From the NCBI RefSeq assembly GCF_964253915.1, contig NZ_CAXUSG020000009.1, positions 1 to 64,000 of the forward strand: 64,000 nucleotides of DNA. The letters run 5' to 3'. Below the pieces are notes generated by a model. The model was not told where the DNA came from. It did no database searches and was given only the letters and a program-made list of their open reading frames with translations. Both the position numbers and the translations under genes were made by a program. This stretch comes from Metarhizobium sp964253915 (lineage in GTDB: Bacteria > Pseudomonadota > Alphaproteobacteria > Rhizobiales > Rhizobiaceae). Every line of letters begins with the position of its first letter. Position 1 is the first letter of the stretch. Below, piece by piece: positions 24,334 to 31,650 of this stretch.

Positions 24334-25101
24334 ATGCAACAGATACATCGTCTTTGGGATGAACTGGCGGATTTCGATGTCAGCCAATGCGACGCGGCTG
24401 CCAACCGATTGATGACGGCTCTGGCCGAGCGCGCCGACATTTCGAACGTCACCTGGGCCGGCGCCGTCCGCCTGACCCGCGGGGAGCGGGCCGATAGCGA
24501 CGACGTGATGCGCCGGTGGCGTGTGGCGGCGACGCACTCGCTGCATCCCTACATCCCGCCGCCGCACCGCATCTGGGACAAGCCGGAAGACGATCCCTCC
24601 ATGGATATTCCCCTGCGCGATCTCGGCCGCTTCCGGAACTACACGTTCCGGCGGGAGCTGCCGGAGGCCTGGTTCCGGTCAGCCTTCTACCGGCAGCATT
24701 ATGGTGACCGTGGCATTGCCGATGCCACGTTTGTCGCTTTTCCCGTCAATCAGGATTGCGAATCCCATTTCGGCTTCTGGGCGCGGCGGCCGCTCGAGGA
24801 TGAGGCAATCGCGCTGATCACTTATGCCTTGCGCGGCATCAAGTGGTTCCACCGCCGGCTGATGCTGGCCCATGGACTGTTGATGGCATCGTCGCCGCTG
24901 ACGCCGACGGAGCACAAGGTGACGCAGCTTCTTCTGACCGGCGCTTCGGAAAAACGCATCGCCCACCAGCTCGGCCTTGCCGGATCGACCACGCATCAGC
25001 ACGTCGTGGCCATCTACCGCAAGTTCGGCGTGCGCAGCCGGGCGGGTCTGATGAGCCTGTGGCTCAATCGGCCAGCCGCCCAGGGGAATGGCGATGTTTG
25101 A
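24334..25101 (+). CDS. LuxR-type regulator with uncharacterised N-terminal domain (copy 1)
   Basis: 255 aa. The C-terminus (from about 190) is a LuxR/GerE helix-turn-helix: SPLTPTEHKVTQLLLTG, SEKRIAHQLGLAGSTTHQHV and IYRKFGVRSRAGLMSLWL. The N-terminal 180 residues are not a canonical acyl-homoserine-lactone domain; a GAF-like ligand fold is possible (ESHFGFWARRPLEDEA). It is about 50% identical by eye to the next gene, so the two arose by duplication. It starts 156 bp after the STAS gene, with a half-site of the upstream dyad at 24278. Confidence 0.8.
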   Translation: MQQIHRLWDELADFDVSQCDAAANRLMTALAERADISNVTWAGAVRLTRGERADSDDVMRRWRVAATHSLHPYIPPPHRIWDKPEDDPSMDIPLRDLGRFRNYTFRRELPEAWFRSAFYRQHYGDRGIADATFVAFPVNQDCESHFGFWARRPLEDEAIALITYALRGIKWFHRRLMLAHGLLMASSPLTPTEHKVTQLLLTGASEKRIAHQLGLAGSTTHQHVVAIYRKFGVRSRAGLMSLWLNRPAAQGNGDV

Positions 25102-25912
25102 CGGGTCGAGGGAGGAAATCCACCGCCTCTGGGACGAATTGTCGGATTTCGACACCAGCCAGTCGCAGGAAGCCGTCCTGTCGCTGATGGCATCCCTCGC
25201 GGAGTTGGCCGGCGTCGAGAACTCCACCTGGGCCGGGGCCATCCGTGTCGCCGGGGGTCACGAGAGGGACCCGTTGCGGGGCTGGCGTGTTGCAACGACC
25301 GTCGCGCTTCAACCACTTGCGCTCCAGTCCGAAGACGGTCTTCTGGGAGGTGTCCTGCGCCTTTGGGAGCGGCGGGAAATCGACCCGTCTTTTCTGCTGC
25401 CGATGGAGGAGGTCGGCACGTTCCGGACCTATTCGCTGCGTCGAGGACTTCCGGCGGATTGGTTCAAGACGCCGTTCTATCAGCGGCACTACGGTTTCTG
25501 CGGCATTTACGATGTGATCTTCATCGCGTTTCCGCTGAACGACGACTGTGAATCGCATTTCGGCTTCTATGCGCGCCACCCGGTTGCCGATGAGACCATC
25601 GCCCAGCTTGCCTATGCGCTTCGCGGGATAAAGTGGTTTCATCGCCATCTGCTGCTCAGCCACGGTCTGCTGATGGCGTCGGCACCGCTGACGGCGACAG
25701 AACACAGGGTATTGCAGTTGCTGCTGACCGAGATGACGGAAAAGCGTATTGCCCGAGAACTTGCGCTCGGAGTATCCGCCACGCATCGTCATGTCGTTGC
25801 CATCTACCGCAAGTTCGGGGTGCGCAGCCGGGCCGGGCTGATCAGCCTGTGGCTCAATCACCCCGCCGGGCTCGACATGAATGCGCTTGCGGCGCAGGAG
25901 CAACCGGACTGA
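25094..25912 (+). CDS. LuxR-type regulator with uncharacterised N-terminal domain (copy 2)
   Basis: 272 aa, the paralogue of the gene before it, sharing EIHRLWDELSDFD, ESHFGFYARHP, ALRGIKWFHRHLL and the helix-turn-helix EKRIARELALGVSATHRHV then YRKFGVRSRAGL. The ATG at 25094 lies inside the previous gene's end (8-nt overlap) and has AGGGG 6 nt upstream; ATG 25088 is the alternative. The overlap makes balanced expression of both proteins, and heterodimers, plausible. Its extra 12 residues at the C-terminus are not conserved with copy 1. Confidence 0.8.
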   Translation: MFDGSREEIHRLWDELSDFDTSQSQEAVLSLMASLAELAGVENSTWAGAIRVAGGHERDPLRGWRVATTVALQPLALQSEDGLLGGVLRLWERREIDPSFLLPMEEVGTFRTYSLRRGLPADWFKTPFYQRHYGFCGIYDVIFIAFPLNDDCESHFGFYARHPVADETIAQLAYALRGIKWFHRHLLLSHGLLMASAPLTATEHRVLQLLLTEMTEKRIARELALGVSATHRHVVAIYRKFGVRSRAGLISLWLNHPAGLDMNALAAQEQPD

Positions 25913-25959
25913 TGCCACCCCTACTGTTTAGGTAGGATGACAGCCTCACTTTCCTTGGC

Positions 25960-26135
25960 TAGAGCATTTCCAGCCGAAGCGGAATCGCTTCGGTGTCGGA
26001 CAATACGCAAAAACAAGAAGATAGAGCAATTCCAGCAAAAGTGCGGAGCGGTTTTGCGTCCGGAATGCGGTGAAGCAAAGAGACAGAACGTTTCCGCGTT
26101 TCGGAGGAAAGCGGAAGCGCTCCAAGGCTCGATCT
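25960..26135. repeat. Rhizobial-type palindromic intergenic repeat cluster
   Basis: The 352-bp gap 25913-26264 contains three related units that begin near 'AGAGCATTTCCAGC', 'AGAGCAATTCCAGC' and 'CAGAACGTTTCCGC'. Unit 1 carries a perfect hairpin CCGAAGCG-GAAT-CGCTTCGG (25974-25993). Unit 2 has GCAAAA and TTTTGC arms, and unit 3 has TTTCCGC with GCGGAAG. Such units are recognisable as a family dispersed in intergenic regions of Rhizobiaceae. The rest of the gap holds nothing else recognised. Confidence 0.7.
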
Positions 26136-26264
26136 CACCTTCGCGTGACATGGCTGGCCGGAAGACGACGTCGGGAGCGGGGCGCCCAGGGAGCGTATAT
26201 CCATGCCTTGCCGATGCGCCATTCCAGATCCGCGATCCCGCCAAACCAGAGGGCAAAGGGCGTC

Positions 26265-26933
26265 ATGAGCTACGAGATGAACAGCGGCAACAACCTTCGG
26301 AACACCGAGAACTGGAAGATCGCCCGCGATGTGCTGGCGCATATGCAGCAGATCATCGATCAAGCCGAATTGAAGAAGACGCAACAGCGTTCGGGCGCAA
26401 ACCAGCTCGCCTACAAGGTTGCCAAGGCGTTCGGCCACCGCAGCAGCTACCATGACCTCTATCTGCATCATTCGAGCCTTCGGCCGGTGGTCGGCCAGAA
26501 TCCGATGATCCCGATACCCGAGATCACCGCGCTGCAGGTGCACTACCGCCTTGTGATCCTCGGGCGCGGCACCAAGCAGGCCCTGGATTCAGGCAACATG
26601 TTGAATTCCGGCACGCAGACGCCCAACGAGATCTTCCTGGATTTTTCCGCCAACTATCGAAGCCTGACGGTTTTGATGGAGGTGACGGCCAACGCTTTCA
26701 CCAATTTCTGTCTCGACCAGGGCAAGACCAACCTGGCAAAGGTGATGCTCGCCAAGATCCGCGCCAAATGGGGCAATACCGGCAGCAACTTCGAAACCTA
26801 TGAGCCGAGTGGTACCTGGCGGCAGGGGGATGAAGGTTATCGGCTCGTGCGCTCGATTCAAGGGCAACCGGTCACCCAGACGATGGGATACAGCTGGATA
26901 AGCGGATACGACAACCGCAAGAAGGTCAGATGA
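26265..26933 (+). CDS. Hypothetical protein
   Basis: 222 aa. Not recognised. AAAGGGCG lies 4-10 nt before the ATG at 26265, so the start is well supported. The protein has no membrane segment and several regions of even hydrophobicity (ALQVHYRLVILGRGTKQALD, LTVLMEVTANAFTNFCLDQG). It is convergent with the transglutaminase operon on its right and follows a repeat cluster, so it stands alone as a transcription unit. Confidence 0.6.
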   Translation: MSYEMNSGNNLRNTENWKIARDVLAHMQQIIDQAELKKTQQRSGANQLAYKVAKAFGHRSSYHDLYLHHSSLRPVVGQNPMIPIPEITALQVHYRLVILGRGTKQALDSGNMLNSGTQTPNEIFLDFSANYRSLTVLMEVTANAFTNFCLDQGKTNLAKVMLAKIRAKWGNTGSNFETYEPSGTWRQGDEGYRLVRSIQGQPVTQTMGYSWISGYDNRKKVR

Positions 26934-27026
26934 TGTTGCCGGAGGGGCTTTCCGCACCGCTCGCGACCGGTCGCATCGACGCCGGCGGTCGGTAGAAACT
27001 GCCGGATCGCCGGGTCGGGACCGGAG

Positions 27027-27854
27027 CTACTGGCTTTGGCTCTGGCTCTGCGTCTGCCCCAGATCTTCGACGGCGATTGCCACGGACAGCGTTTCTTCCG
27101 GCGAACCGAAACGCATGCCGGATACAGGGGCGGCATCGGTATAGTCGAGACCCGTGGCAATGCGGACGTAGCGGTCGTCCGGGCAGATCTTGTTGGCCGC
27201 GTCGAAGCCGACCCAGCCAAGCCCCGGAACATGCGCTTCCGCCCAGGCATGCATGGCCGCCTGGTCCACGGTTCCTTCCAGCAGCAGATAACCGGAGATG
27301 TAGCGGGCGGGAACATCCAGAAGCCGCGCGGCGGCGATGAAGATGTGGGCGTGGTCCTGGCAGACGCCGGTCTTCGCTTCCATCGCTGCTTCCGCCGTCG
27401 TGGCGGCGGTCGTCGTTCCCTTTTCATAGGCCACGGCCTCATGGATGGCGGCCATCAACGCATGCAGCCGCGCCAGAGGGTCGGCGGCCTCTACGCCACG
27501 GGTAAGCTCCTTTACCAGCTTTCCGGGCTTGGTCAGCGGTGTCTCGCGTAGGAAAAGCCAGAGCGGGCAAAAGCCGACATGCGGCCCGAAAACGCCGTTG
27601 CGGTCCTCCGTTTCGACCTCGCCGCTGGCGACGATACGCGTGCTTTGCTGCTCGCCCTCGTTCGACACCAGTTCGATGTGATTGCCGAACTGGTCGTCAT
27701 AATCCACCTCGACGGCGGCGCCCTCGACGCTGACGGACCAGCTGTTGATCTTCTGGCCCGGACTTGCCGTCGGCGTCAGCCGCAGGCGCTGCAGGGAATA
27801 TTGAACCGGTCCCTCGTAGGCATATTCGGTGGTGTGCGTGATCTTCAGTTTCAT
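27027..27854 (-). CDS. Transglutaminase-like protein (bacterial N-terminal domain plus papain-like core)
   Basis: 275 aa. Residues 1-90 are the bacterial transglutaminase N-terminal domain (KLKITHTTEYAYEGPV, LRLTPTASPGQKI). Residues about 150-220 hold the papain-like catalytic core: Cys in AKTGVCQDHAH, His in MHAWAEAHVPG and Asp in GFDAANKICP. Such proteins cleave or transfer peptide-like amide bonds. It is the third gene of a three-gene operon after the ATP-grasp and alpha-E genes, 22 nt downstream of the latter. The C-terminus is a short QSQSQSQ tail. Confidence 0.88.
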   Translation of the reverse strand: MKLKITHTTEYAYEGPVQYSLQRLRLTPTASPGQKINSWSVSVEGAAVEVDYDDQFGNHIELVSNEGEQQSTRIVASGEVETEDRNGVFGPHVGFCPLWLFLRETPLTKPGKLVKELTRGVEAADPLARLHALMAAIHEAVAYEKGTTTAATTAEAAMEAKTGVCQDHAHIFIAAARLLDVPARYISGYLLLEGTVDQAAMHAWAEAHVPGLGWVGFDAANKICPDDRYVRIATGLDYTDAAPVSGMRFGSPEETLSVAIAVEDLGQTQSQSQSQ

Positions 27855-27876
27855 CTGCGTAACGGTCCCCGGCCGC

Positions 27877-28818
27877 TTACTGATAGAAGCGGTATCCTTC
27901 GGTGATTTCCTGGCTCAGCTGGTTGTTGCGGCTGACGAACAGTTCGAGGAATTCATGGAGGCCCCGGTCCATGATTTCCTGGATCGACATGGTCTGCAGC
28001 CGGTCGCGGATGGCATCCGCCGTGTCGTGCGCCGGCAGCCGCTCGCCATACTCCTTTTCGAGATAGTGCAGGTTGCTGACGATCTTTTCGTAACAATAGG
28101 CGAGCGAACGCGGCATCTGGCCGTTGAGGATCAGGAAGTCGGCGATGTTGGACGGCCGGTATTCGGCATCGTAGACCCAGCTATAGGAGCGATGCGCCGA
28201 GACCGAACGCAGGATCGATTCCCACTGCACATTGTCGAGCGACGAGCCGACGGCGGAGACGGAGGGCAGCAGCACGTAATATTTCACGTCGAGGATGCGG
28301 CTGGTATTGTCCGCACGTTCGATGAAGGTGCCGATGCGGGCGAAGTTGTAGAGTTCGTTGCGCAGCATCGATCCGTGGAAGGCGCCGCGGATCAGGCCGG
28401 CACGGCGCTTGATCACGTCGATGGCTTGCGGCAGGTCGGCGGATTTGACCTTCTTGGCCAGAAGCTGCTTCAGCTCCATCCAGCACTCGTTGGTCGCTTC
28501 CCAGGTCTCGCGCGTCAGCGCCGTGCGCACCATGCGGGCGTTGTTGCGGCCGAACTCGATGCAGGACATGACGCTCGACGGGTTGGAGCGGTCGCGCAGC
28601 AAGTAGTCGATGGCGTCGACGCCGGTGAGCTTGGCGTGCACCTCGGCATAGGCCTCGCGCACGCCGGCGCTCTGCAGCACGCCGTCCCAATCCTCGTCCG
28701 ATGCGCCGCTGCGGGTCAGCGACATGCGCAGGCCGGCATCGATGAGGCGCGCGATGTTTTCAGCCCGTTCGATATACCGGAACATCCAGTAGAGGCCGTT
28801 TGCGGTTCTTCCAAGCAT
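27877..28818 (-). CDS. Alpha-E domain protein
   Basis: 313 aa. An all-helical alpha-E protein: TANGLYWMFRYIERAENIAR at the start and a second, similar pattern ARIGTFIERADNTSRIL in the middle, the repeated Glu/Arg signature of this family. Alpha-E proteins are found almost only beside circularly permuted ATP-grasp enzymes and transglutaminases and are predicted partners in a peptide-forming system. GGAGG lies 10 nt before the ATG; the ATP-grasp gene ends 7 nt upstream, indicating one operon. Confidence 0.9.
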   Translation of the reverse strand: MLGRTANGLYWMFRYIERAENIARLIDAGLRMSLTRSGASDEDWDGVLQSAGVREAYAEVHAKLTGVDAIDYLLRDRSNPSSVMSCIEFGRNNARMVRTALTRETWEATNECWMELKQLLAKKVKSADLPQAIDVIKRRAGLIRGAFHGSMLRNELYNFARIGTFIERADNTSRILDVKYYVLLPSVSAVGSSLDNVQWESILRSVSAHRSYSWVYDAEYRPSNIADFLILNGQMPRSLAYCYEKIVSNLHYLEKEYGERLPAHDTADAIRDRLQTMSIQEIMDRGLHEFLELFVSRNNQLSQEITEGYRFYQ

Positions 28819-28825
28819 GTGCGTC

Positions 28826-30235
28826 TCAGTCCTCCAGGACCCAGGTGTCTTTGGTGCCGCCGCCCTGGCTGGAATTGACGACCAGCGATCCCTGCTTCAG
28901 CGCGACGCGGGTGAGCCCGCCGGGGATGATCTGCACCTTGTCGGAAACCAGCACGTAGGGGCGCAGGTCGACATGGCGCGGTGCGATGCCCTTGTTGACG
29001 AGGATCGGCACGGTCGACAGCGACAGCGTCGGCTGGGCGATGTAATTGTTCGGCTTGGCTTTCAGCTTCTCGGCAAAATCGGCGCGTTCCTTCTTGGTGG
29101 CGGTGGGGCCAACCAGCATGCCGTAGCCGCCCGAACCGTGCACTTCCTTGACGACGAGTTCGGCGAGGTTTTCCAGCACGTATTTCAGGCTGTTGGCCTC
29201 CGAACAACGATAGGTCGGCACGTTTTCGAGGATCGCCTTGCGGCCGGTGTAGAACTCGACGATTTCAGGCATGTAGGAATAGATCGCCTTGTCGTCCGAT
29301 ATGCCGGTGCCCGGCGCATTGGCGATGGTGATGTTGCCGGAGCGGTAGACGTCCATGATGCCGGGAATGCCGAGCTGCGAATCCGGCCGGAAGGTGAGGG
29401 GATCGAGGAAATCGTCGTCGACGCGGCGGTAGAGCACGTCGATGGCCTGGTAGCCGCGCGTGGTACGCATCTTCACCTTTCCGTCGATCACCCGGAGATC
29501 GGAGCCTTCCACCAGCTCGACGCCCATCATGTCGGCGAGGAAGGAATGTTCGTAATAGGCGGAATTGTAGATGCCGGGGGTGAGCACGGCGATGCGCGGC
29601 TTGCCCTTGCAGCCGGGCGGGGCGAGCGACGACAGGCTCTGGCGCAACAGCAGCGGATAGTCCTCGACGCGCTTCACCTTGTTGAGGTGGAAGAGCTCCG
29701 GGAACATCTGCATCATCGTCTCGCGGTTCTCCAGCATGTAGCTGACGCCGGAGGGGGTGCGGGCATTGTCTTCCAGGACGTAGAACTGGTCTTCACCGGT
29801 GCGGACGATATCGGTGCCGACGATGTGGGTATAGACGCCGCCCGGCGGACGGAAGCCGATCATCTGCGGCAGGAAGGCGGTGTTGCGCTCGATCAGCTCG
29901 CGCGGCACGCGGCCGGCGCGGATGATCTCCTGCTTGTGGTAGATGTCGTCGAGGAAGGCGTTGAGGGCGATGACCCGCTGTTCGATGCCCTGGGCCAGCT
30001 TGCGCCACTCCTTGGCGGAGATGATGCGGGGAATGATGTCGAAGGGAATGAGCTTTTCGGAGGAGTCGGCGTGGCCATAGACCGCGAAGGTGATGCCGGT
30101 TTTCCGGAAGATGTTTTCGGCGTCCTGGGACTTGCCGATCAGGTGTCCTCGGTCCTGTCCGGAATACCACTCAAAATAGTCTTTGTAAGGATCCCGCGGA
30201 TTGTTCTCCGCACTTATCATTTCATCGAAGGCCAA
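28826..30235 (-). CDS. Circularly permuted type 2 ATP-grasp protein
   Basis: About 469 aa. The sequence has the permuted ATP-grasp hallmarks: IVGTDIVRTG with YVLEDNARTPSG early, and VVKEVHGSGGYGM (the ATP-binding Lys and glycine-rich loop) late. ATP-grasp enzymes make an acyl-phosphate and ligate it to an amine or thiol; here the product is predicted, not known, to be a peptide-like or amide-modified compound. The TTG at 30235 is preferred because AGGGGGA lies 8 nt upstream; ATG 30220 is an alternative. It heads the alpha-E/transglutaminase operon and is divergent from a DMT exporter. Confidence 0.88.
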   Translation of the reverse strand: MAFDEMISAENNPRDPYKDYFEWYSGQDRGHLIGKSQDAENIFRKTGITFAVYGHADSSEKLIPFDIIPRIISAKEWRKLAQGIEQRVIALNAFLDDIYHKQEIIRAGRVPRELIERNTAFLPQMIGFRPPGGVYTHIVGTDIVRTGEDQFYVLEDNARTPSGVSYMLENRETMMQMFPELFHLNKVKRVEDYPLLLRQSLSSLAPPGCKGKPRIAVLTPGIYNSAYYEHSFLADMMGVELVEGSDLRVIDGKVKMRTTRGYQAIDVLYRRVDDDFLDPLTFRPDSQLGIPGIMDVYRSGNITIANAPGTGISDDKAIYSYMPEIVEFYTGRKAILENVPTYRCSEANSLKYVLENLAELVVKEVHGSGGYGMLVGPTATKKERADFAEKLKAKPNNYIAQPTLSLSTVPILVNKGIAPRHVDLRPYVLVSDKVQIIPGGLTRVALKQGSLVVNSSQGGGTKDTWVLED

Positions 30236-30291
30236 CGGCGCGTTCCCCCTTTTTTTCCATTTGAATACAACGCCAAAGGCAATGCAAGAAC

Positions 30292-30348
30292 CATGCACAT
30301 TTCGAGGCAAAGTTTTTAGCGACGGCGTTTGCCCGAATTTTGTGCATG
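30292..30348. promoter_or_regulatory. Long interrupted dyad upstream of the ATP-grasp operon
   Basis: CATGCACA (30292-30299) pairs with TGTGCATG (30341-30348) and, further in, GGCAAA (30306-30311) pairs with TTTGCC (30328-30333), leaving a 16-nt centre and a bulged stretch. It could form a hairpin of about 57 nt. It lies 57-113 bp before the TTG start, in the 359-bp divergent promoter 30236-30594, which otherwise holds no gene. Function unknown. Confidence 0.5.
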
Positions 30349-30594
30349 ATTTTGCTGCCGAATTTTCGCCTGAGAGGCGATTTCCGGGCCTTGCCCGTCA
30401 GGCGTTTGAAGCGATTTGGTCACGCAAATGGCATCTGCCGAAAATTCTGCCTGTGGCAGATCGGTGCGCTCGCCGAAAAATTTCCTGCAGCGACGGCAAT
30501 TTTTCGCCGTGATGTTTTGACGCGGCCGCCTGCCGGACGTAAGGATCCGCGCCACTTTCCCGGCGGGCTATCGCCGCTACACGGATTTATCTCG

Positions 30595-31491
30595 ATGCTT
30601 GACCGGCTTGCTCCGGCTGTTTTTGTGCTGCTCTGGTCCACGGGCTGGGTCTCGGCCGGCTTGGCAGCCCACCATTCGGATCCCTTCACCTTCCTTGCGC
30701 TGCGCTACGGCCTGTCGATCGTCGCCTTTGCCGGTTTCTGCGTGCTGACGGGAGCGGCATGGCCGCGCAACTGGCAACTGATCTGGCGGGCGATCTACTC
30801 CGGCATTTTCCTGCATGGGCTTTACCTCGCCGGCCTGTGGTGGGCGATTGCGCAAGGCGTGCCGGCCGGTCTTTCCGGCATCATCGCGGCGTTACAGCCG
30901 CTGCTGACTGCGGTGGCGGCGACGTGGCTTCTCGGCGAGCGCATGAGCGGCCTGCAACGCATCGGCCTGATGCTCGGTTTCTCCGGCATTGCGATTGCCA
31001 TCTCGCCAAAACTCTTGGCCATCGATCCGGCCAACCTGACGCAGACGGCGCTGCCGCTCGCCGTCAACCTGATGGGCATGGTATCGGTGACCTACGGCAC
31101 GATCTACCAGAAGAAGCATCTGCAGCAGGGTGACATCCGCGCCATCGCCACGCTGCAATATGCCGGTGCCGTGCTGGTCACGGCGCCGCTGGCGCTTCTG
31201 TTCGAGGATCTCCATTTCGACGGCTCGCACGAAGCGATCCTGACGCTGCTCTGGTCGATCTTCGGCTTGTCGATGGGGGCGGTGGGGCTGCTTCTGTATC
31301 TGATCCGCCGCGGCCAGGTATCGAAGGCGGCATCGCTGATCTATCTCGTGCCGCCGATGGTGGCGCTGCAGGCAGCCATCGCCTTCGGTGAACCGCTGAC
31401 GCTGCCGATGATTGTCGGAACCGCCATCGTGGTGGTTGGTGTCTATCTGACGAACCGCAAGCAGAAGGCGGAGCCGCTGCCGGCGGATTGA
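30595..31491 (+). CDS. DMT superfamily transporter, EamA type
   Basis: 298 aa, the standard length for ten-helix EamA exporters: LAPAVFVLLWSTGWVSAG, LHGLYLAGLWWAIAQG, IIAALQPLLTAVAATWLLGE and, in the second half, SLIYLVPPMVALQAAIAFGE. The tandem EamA repeats are clear. Members export amino acids or other metabolites. The start ATG 30595 follows a long upstream frame with no Shine-Dalgarno. It is divergent from the ATP-grasp operon and could export its product, which is inference from position only. Confidence 0.85.
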   Translation: MLDRLAPAVFVLLWSTGWVSAGLAAHHSDPFTFLALRYGLSIVAFAGFCVLTGAAWPRNWQLIWRAIYSGIFLHGLYLAGLWWAIAQGVPAGLSGIIAALQPLLTAVAATWLLGERMSGLQRIGLMLGFSGIAIAISPKLLAIDPANLTQTALPLAVNLMGMVSVTYGTIYQKKHLQQGDIRAIATLQYAGAVLVTAPLALLFEDLHFDGSHEAILTLLWSIFGLSMGAVGLLLYLIRRGQVSKAASLIYLVPPMVALQAAIAFGEPLTLPMIVGTAIVVVGVYLTNRKQKAEPLPAD

Positions 31492-31589
31492 TGGCCACAT
31501 CGACGGTGATAAGGTGACGAAGCCGCTTCCGCCGGGCGGAGGCAGGCTCGCCTTTGGCCGCAAATCGTGCAGGCGGTTTTCTGTGCCCC

Positions 31590-31626
31590 GAAATAAAAAT
31601 GCCGCAGCCGGGTGTCCGGCTGCGGC
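31590..31626 (-). terminator. Rho-independent terminator for the DEAD-box helicase gene
   Basis: A perfect 11-bp stem GCCGCAGCCGG (31601-31611) / CCGGCTGCGGC (31616-31626) with a GTGT/ACAC loop, followed on the minus strand by a T-rich run (ATTTTTATTT, complement of 31590-31600). It lies 25 nt past the helicase stop. Confidence 0.88.
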
Positions 31627-31650
31627 AGAAATTGACGAATTTGTAGACGG

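Noticed and set aside
24334..25912. Quorum-sensing LuxR/LuxI system
   Set aside because: No autoinducer synthase gene is near and the sensory halves do not show the usual acyl-homoserine-lactone pocket residues.
25960..26135. CRISPR-like repeat array
   Set aside because: The units are unequal, palindromic and not separated by regular spacers; no cas gene is near.
28817..30319. A 500-codon open frame on the plus strand opposite the ATP-grasp gene
   Set aside because: It mirrors the ATP-grasp gene, whose motifs are clear on the minus strand. High-GC codon bias creates long antisense frames here.
30340..30594. N-terminal extension of the EamA transporter
   Set aside because: The upstream frame has no hydrophobic segment or Shine-Dalgarno, and the family starts at the ATG at 30595.
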